Assembly (NCBI GenBank): GCA_007125835.1
Contig: SLCJ01000104.1
Span: 1 to 17,809, forward strand
Direction of reading: 5' to 3'
DNA length: 17,809 nt
From: Verrucomicrobiales bacterium
GTDB lineage: Bacteria > Verrucomicrobiota > Verrucomicrobiia > Verrucomicrobiales > SLCJ01
Each line of letters begins with the position of its first letter. The first letter of the stretch is position 1. The position numbers were made by a program, and so were the translations under genes. Below, one piece after another: positions 14,110-17,809 of the stretch. The notes beneath the pieces were generated by a model. It made no database searches and was not told the DNA's origin. It saw only the letters and a program-made list of their open reading frames with translations.

Positions 14110-14454
14110 ATGCTTCTCCAGAAGGCCTTTTTCTTTCCATTTGTCGCGTGTACGATCATAATCATCGTGCTTTTGTGGTATTACCGCACCCGCAACCCGG
14201 TTAAGAGGCTGCGTCCACCGTTTGGCCAGATTTTTCTGTTTGCCATCATTCTGATGGGTCTGAACGGGGCGGTTTCCTTTTTTGTAGCCAACACCCTTCT
14301 TTCAGGAACGGATGTGGCCCGTTCGCTGCAGGAATCGCGGGAGCAGCGCGGTGGAGACTTTGGCAGGGGGCGTGACAGTTTGCCGCCGCCCGCGGCGTCA
14401 GGCAGTTGGGATCGCATTGTGAATCCTCCCCGCGACGATGATTTTGAGGACTGA
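14110..14454 (+). CDS. Small two-helix membrane protein of unknown function
   Basis: A 114-residue protein not matched to a family I know. Two hydrophobic helices are visible at about residues 6-25 (AFFFPFVACTIIIIVLLWYY) and 39-65 (GQIFLFAIILMGLNGAVSFFVA), separated by a short basic loop (RTRNPVKRLRPP). The C-terminal 45 residues are hydrophilic, Arg/Gly/Pro-rich at first and ending in an acidic DDDFED. An AGGG four bases before the ATG at 14110 supports the start, one of the better ribosome sites here. It lies 98 bp upstream of kdsA on the same strand and is probably co-transcribed, which suggests but does not show an envelope role. Codon composition resembles its neighbours. Confidence 0.75.
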   Translation: MLLQKAFFFPFVACTIIIIVLLWYYRTRNPVKRLRPPFGQIFLFAIILMGLNGAVSFFVANTLLSGTDVARSLQESREQRGGDFGRGRDSLPPPAASGSWDRIVNPPRDDDFED

Positions 14455-14552
14455 TTCGGGTGCGGTTGTGGGGCGGCACCCTTGAGAGCCGCGGCCTACC
14501 GCTGGCGTCAGTGTTCCGAAGCATAACAGGAAATTCCAGCTTCCACCTTGTT

Positions 14553-15377
14553 ATGAACCATGATTCCACGCGGCTTTTGTGTATCGCCGGCCCATGCAGT
14601 TTGGAAAATTGGGATGTCTGTGCCCGCGTCGCCGGGGAATTGGTCGGCATCAGTTCGGCCCATCCGGCCTTGCAGGTCGTGTTCAAGGGCTCCTTCGACA
14701 AGGCGAATCGCACTTCGCTGACGGGTGAGCGCGGTCCCGGGTTGGAGGAGGGCCTCGCGTTATTGCGCCGGGTAAAAGAGGAGTTCGGATTCCCGGTGCT
14801 CACTGACATCCACCTTCCGGAGCAGGCTGCGCCGGTGGCCGAGGTGTGCGATGTGCTGCAAATTCCCGCGTTTTTGAGTAGGCAGACCGATCTACTCACC
14901 GCTGCCGCCGCCACGGGATGCGTGGTGAATGTGAAAAAGGGGCAGTTTCTCTCGCCTGCGGAGATGGAATATGTGGTCGGCAAGGTCCGTGATGCGGGGG
15001 CGGGGGAGGTTTGGCAGACGGACCGCGGGACGTTTTTCGGGTATGGGAATCTGGTGGTCGACATGAGATCCTTTGTGCAGATGGCGGAGTTTGGCCGCCC
15101 GGTGATTCTCGATGCTACCCACAGCGTGCAGCTTCCTGGAGCGGCGGGAGGGAAAAGCGGCGGGCGGCGTGAATTCGTGCCGGTCCTGGCGAAAGCGGCT
15201 CTGGCTGCTGGTGCCGACGGCTTGTTTGTGGAGACCCATCCGGACCCGGCGCGGGCGGTTTCGGATGCCGCGAGCCAGTGGCCGTTGGAAAAGCTTTCCG
15301 TGTTTCTTGGCGGCTGCCTCAGAATCTGGGAGGCTGCCCGCGAGACAAATCCGCCCGAGGTCGCAGACAATGTCTGA
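14553..15377 (+). CDS. kdsA: 3-deoxy-8-phosphooctulonate synthase (KDO 8-phosphate synthase), metal-dependent class
   Basis: A 274-residue DAHP/KDO8P synthase barrel. KdsA condenses phosphoenolpyruvate with arabinose 5-phosphate to KDO 8-phosphate, the precursor of the LPS inner-core sugar. Motifs are 'CIAGPCSLEN', 'FKGSFDKANRTS', 'VLTDIHLPEQ', 'LQIPAFLSRQTDLL', 'NVKKGQFLSP', 'DATHSVQLPG' and 'VETHPDPARA'. The metal ligands of the metal-dependent class are all present: Cys15, His190, Glu227 and Asp238, spaced as in the Aquifex enzyme (E. coli has Asn in place of the Cys). The start at 14553 puts homology at the N-terminus; the frame extends to 14460. It overlaps kdsD by 8 bp, implying translational coupling with the gene that makes its substrate. 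Confidence 0.96.
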   Translation: MNHDSTRLLCIAGPCSLENWDVCARVAGELVGISSAHPALQVVFKGSFDKANRTSLTGERGPGLEEGLALLRRVKEEFGFPVLTDIHLPEQAAPVAEVCDVLQIPAFLSRQTDLLTAAAATGCVVNVKKGQFLSPAEMEYVVGKVRDAGAGEVWQTDRGTFFGYGNLVVDMRSFVQMAEFGRPVILDATHSVQLPGAAGGKSGGRREFVPVLAKAALAAGADGLFVETHPDPARAVSDAASQWPLEKLSVFLGGCLRIWEAARETNPPEVADNV

Positions 15378-16359
15378 CAAGGAGAACAGCAGTGAAACCC
15401 GCCCGGCCCTCCCCGATTCGGCGTCCCGGGTCTTTCTCACGGCGTGCCAGGCACTGCAAGCGACTGCGGCCGCCTGCGCGCCGGATTTCACCGCCGCAGT
15501 GGAGATCCTCGCGGATTGCGGGGGAAAAGTGGTCACCACCGGCGTTGGCAAGTCCGGGCTGGCGGCCAGGAAAATGGCGGCGACCTTTGCCAGCACCGGG
15601 TGTCCTGCCTTTTTCCTCAATGCGTCCGACGCACTTCATGGTGACCTGGGAATGGTTTCGGCGGGCGACGTGGTGGTGATGCTTTCCAACAGCGGCACGA
15701 CCCACGAGCTGGTGAAGATGCAGCCTGTGCTCCGGCGTGTGGGGGCTCGGTGTCTGGGATTGTTCGGCCGCACGGGCACCGACCTCGCGCGTTCCCTTGA
15801 TCTGGTGCTGCCCGTGGTGGCGGAGACGGAGGGTTGTCCGATTTCGCTGGCACCGATGGCCAGTGTGGCGGCCACTTTGGTTTTGGGCGATGCCTTGGCG
15901 GCCGCGTTGATGGAAAAGCGGGGGTTCACGCAGGAGGATTTCGCTCTGCGTCATCCGGCCGGCAACCTGGGGCGTCGGTTGATCCTGCGGGTGCGCGACG
16001 TGATGCACAAAGGGGGAGAGCTGCCGGTCGTGCGGCCCAAAGCCCCTCTGCGCGACGTGGTTGCGGAACTCACGCGCACCAACCTCGGCGGACTGTGTGT
16101 CGTCGAGCCCGGGAGCGAAGCCTTGGTTGGATTCATTTCTGATGGTGATATCCGCCGCGCCCTCATGCGCGACGATCCCTTCGCGCTCGATGCCGAAACG
16201 CTGATGACGCGCGAGCCGGTCATCGCCTCTCCCGAGCAGCGCCTTGGCGAGGTGATGGACCTGATGGAAAACCCGCAGCGCCGGATTTACGTCGTGCCTG
16301 TGGTGGACGACGGGCGGCGCGTCTGCGGCCTGGTCCGCATGCACGACATCATCGGCTGA
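15370..16359 (+). CDS. kdsD: D-arabinose 5-phosphate isomerase (KdsD/KpsF)
   Basis: A 329-residue protein: a SIS sugar-isomerase domain (about 45-180) followed by two CBS domains (about 210-268 and 277-329). It interconverts ribulose 5-phosphate and arabinose 5-phosphate, the KdsA substrate. Active-site residues correspond to E. coli KdsD with a constant offset of two: Lys61 in 'TGVGKSG', Glu113 in 'SNSGTTHE', Glu154 in 'AETEGCP' and His195 in 'LRHPAGNLGRRL'. 'ASDALHGDLGM' is also diagnostic. The start is the ATG at 15370 inside the kdsA 3' end; the frame continues upstream within kdsA but without homology. The CBS pair may bind a nucleotide or sugar ligand. Confidence 0.95.
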   Translation: MSDKENSSETRPALPDSASRVFLTACQALQATAAACAPDFTAAVEILADCGGKVVTTGVGKSGLAARKMAATFASTGCPAFFLNASDALHGDLGMVSAGDVVVMLSNSGTTHELVKMQPVLRRVGARCLGLFGRTGTDLARSLDLVLPVVAETEGCPISLAPMASVAATLVLGDALAAALMEKRGFTQEDFALRHPAGNLGRRLILRVRDVMHKGGELPVVRPKAPLRDVVAELTRTNLGGLCVVEPGSEALVGFISDGDIRRALMRDDPFALDAETLMTREPVIASPEQRLGEVMDLMENPQRRIYVVPVVDDGRRVCGLVRMHDIIG

Positions 16360-16383
16360 GGCCGGGAGAAACGCACACTTGTT

Positions 16384-17604
16384 TTGCCGAAGGAATCGAT
16401 AGACGCGCTCGTGGTGGGAGCCGGGTTTTCTGGTTTGGTCATGGCCGAGCGGCTTGCGCGCTTGTTGCGTTGGCGGTGTGTGGTGATTGACAAAAGGGAG
16501 CACATCGGCGGCAACGCCCACGATGCCTTCGACTCCGCCGGCGTGCTTGTCCACTCATACGGCCCGCATTATTTCCGGACCAATTCGGCGCGGATTATCG
16601 ATTACCTTTCGCAATTCACGGCCTGGCATCCGGTTGAGTATTCTATCAAAAGCCGCACGGCGGGGCGGTATTGGTCATTTCCGGTCAATTTGAACACCTA
16701 CGAGGAAATGGTCGGGCATCCGGCCACCGAGGAGGAGTTCGCCGCCTACCTGGAGCGGGTCAGGGAGCCCATCGAGCGTCCCGCCAACTCGGAGGAAGTG
16801 ATGCTGGCCAGCATCGGACGCGAACTCTACGAGCGCTTTTTCGAAGGCTACACTCTCAAGCACTGGAAACGGCATCCGCGCGAACTCGACGCCTCGGTAT
16901 GCGGAAGAATTCCGGTCCGCCTCAACCGCGACAACCGCTACCTCTCCGAATCCTTTCAGGCACTGCCCCGTGATGGCTACACCGCCATGTTTGGCAGCAT
17001 GCTCCAGGCGTCCGCCCCGACTCGCTTCCTCCCCGGCATGCCATTGGAAGAAGCGCGCCGTCACTTCACTTGGAAACATCTGATCTACAGCGGCCCCATC
17101 GACTCCTACTTCGGCGAATGCCACGGCCGCCTGCCTTGGCGATCTCTGCGATTCGAGCCCGAAAGCTTCACGGCGGCCAAACTCCGCAACGATGCCTCCG
17201 CCGACGGTCCCGCCGGATTCTGGCAACCGGCCATGCAGGTCAACTACCCCGACCGTGACATTCCCTTCACCCGCATCGTCGAGATCAAGCATGCCACAGG
17301 CCAGCGCATCGACGCCACGACCATTGTCCGCGAATACCCGGCGGACTACGAAGAAACCGGCGAACCCTACTATCCGATCCCCGCACCCGATGCCAAGAGA
17401 CAATACCGCCTCTACCGCGAACTCGCGGAACGCGAGGAAAACACCACCTTCATCGGCCGCCTGGCAACCTACCGCTACTACAACATGGATCAAATTGTCG
17501 GCATGGCCTTGAAGAAAGCCGATGATCTTGTGGCCCGATTCGGGGGAGGGGGGAATAAAGTGAGAAGTGAGAATGAAGAAGTGAGAAGGAAGAAGCTTCG
17601 TTGA
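16384..17604 (+). CDS. glf: UDP-galactopyranose mutase
   Basis: A 406-residue flavoenzyme converting UDP-galactopyranose to UDP-galactofuranose, used for galactofuranose in O-antigen or capsule. The N-terminal FAD Rossmann motif is 'VVGAGFSGLVMAERLA' (Gly12, Gly14, Gly17) with Asp36 ending the second strand ('VVIDKR'). Family motifs follow: 'HIGGNAHDAFD', 'SYGPHYFRT', 'EGYTLKHWKRHP', 'GRIPVRLNRDNRYL' and, near the end, 'FIGRLATYRYYNMDQIVGMAL'. The start is the TTG at 16384: kdsD ends in the same frame 24 bp upstream and no other start codon lies between that stop and the Rossmann motif. The last 20 or so residues are encoded by a heptamer repeat and look like an added tail; usual family length is about 370-390. 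Confidence 0.94.
   Translation: MPKESIDALVVGAGFSGLVMAERLARLLRWRCVVIDKREHIGGNAHDAFDSAGVLVHSYGPHYFRTNSARIIDYLSQFTAWHPVEYSIKSRTAGRYWSFPVNLNTYEEMVGHPATEEEFAAYLERVREPIERPANSEEVMLASIGRELYERFFEGYTLKHWKRHPRELDASVCGRIPVRLNRDNRYLSESFQALPRDGYTAMFGSMLQASAPTRFLPGMPLEEARRHFTWKHLIYSGPIDSYFGECHGRLPWRSLRFEPESFTAAKLRNDASADGPAGFWQPAMQVNYPDRDIPFTRIVEIKHATGQRIDATTIVREYPADYEETGEPYYPIPAPDAKRQYRLYRELAEREENTTFIGRLATYRYYNMDQIVGMALKKADDLVARFGGGGNKVRSENEEVRRKKLR
17560..17594 (+). repeat. Five purine-rich heptamers inside the 3' end of glf
   Basis: Five consecutive 7-base units follow GTGAGAA: two exact, then TGAAGAA, GTGAGAA and GGAAGAA. They encode the charged tail of Glf. Since 7 is not a multiple of 3, gaining or losing a unit would shift the frame of the last residues only. 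Confidence 0.7.
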
Positions 17605-17654
17605 CGCCTCTGAACTCGGAATTCCAAACTCTACACTTATTTCATCCCACCCAA

Positions 17655-17671
17655 GCGGACTAAAGATCCGC
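17655..17671. repeat. Short hairpin in the terminal intergenic stretch
   Basis: GCGGA (17655-17659) pairs with TCCGC (17667-17671) around a 7-nt loop, 50 bp after glf. On the minus strand it is preceded by GGAG, a REP-like arrangement. No T-run makes it a terminator. The rest of 17605-17809 shows no gene, only short degenerate repeats such as CCTTTGCG twice, 13 bp apart (17685 and 17698). Confidence 0.4.
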
Positions 17672-17809
17672 GCTCCGAAAAACACCTTTGCGCTATTCCT
17701 TTGCGTCTTCGCGGTTTGGCGTGAAATCCTCTTCTCTTCCGCCTTTCTGCTTTTTATCTCTGCTCATCCGCGTGCATTTGTGGTTCTGATTCTTTGACCC
17801 AATGATCCG

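Overview
This is a GC-rich, chromosome-like window that most resembles Verrucomicrobiota. The evidence is a PEP-CTERM/LamG secreted protein, a FecR/LamG-like fragment, a VC0807-family membrane protein, a long IS200-like (Y1/HUH, RAYT-type) transposase, CCA-encoding tRNA genes, few clear Shine-Dalgarno sites and LPS (KDO) synthesis genes. The phylum is inferred from family content, not from a marker gene.

Layout. 1-2600: the 3' part of a LamG-domain protein (+), a six-helix VC0807-type membrane protein (-), divergent from it a SufE-type sulfur acceptor (+), and tRNA-Gln(UUG) (-) with a good sigma70-like promoter. 2600-3360: a LysM lipoprotein (+), then a roughly 290-bp non-coding stretch with two nearly identical 42-bp repeats, each carrying GTGG directly before a hairpin, and a large imperfect palindrome between them. 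3356-10784 (all -): in transcription order a DUF4013-like membrane protein, gatC, gatA, an MscS-type channel, a [2Fe-2S] ferredoxin, hisF and rmuC. The first four are close enough to be one operon. 11092-11910 (-): PEP-CTERM LamG protein. 12200-12284 (-): tRNA-Tyr(GUA). 12441-13421 (+): HUH transposase. 13422-14109: no gene, but a perfect 25-bp tandem duplication, an AT-rich inverted repeat placed like an operator in a possible promoter, and a strongly structured leader. 14110-17604 (+): a small membrane protein, kdsA, kdsD and glf, an envelope-sugar cluster. 17605-17809: no gene; a small hairpin and short degenerate repeats.

How the genes work together. KdsD makes arabinose 5-phosphate, which KdsA condenses with phosphoenolpyruvate to KDO 8-phosphate. 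Glf makes UDP-galactofuranose, so the right end serves LPS core or O-antigen synthesis. GatC and GatA belong to the amidotransferase that converts misacylated Glu-tRNA(Gln), and possibly Asp-tRNA(Asn); gatB is not in the window. The remaining genes look like ordinary housekeeping genes.

No established defence, phage, CRISPR or biosynthetic cluster is visible. The two most interesting candidates are a REP/RAYT-like system (a transposase plus GTGG-hairpin repeats 9 kb away) and the regulated-looking promoter plus structured leader at 13836-14109 ahead of the KDO genes. Both are hypotheses from sequence reading.
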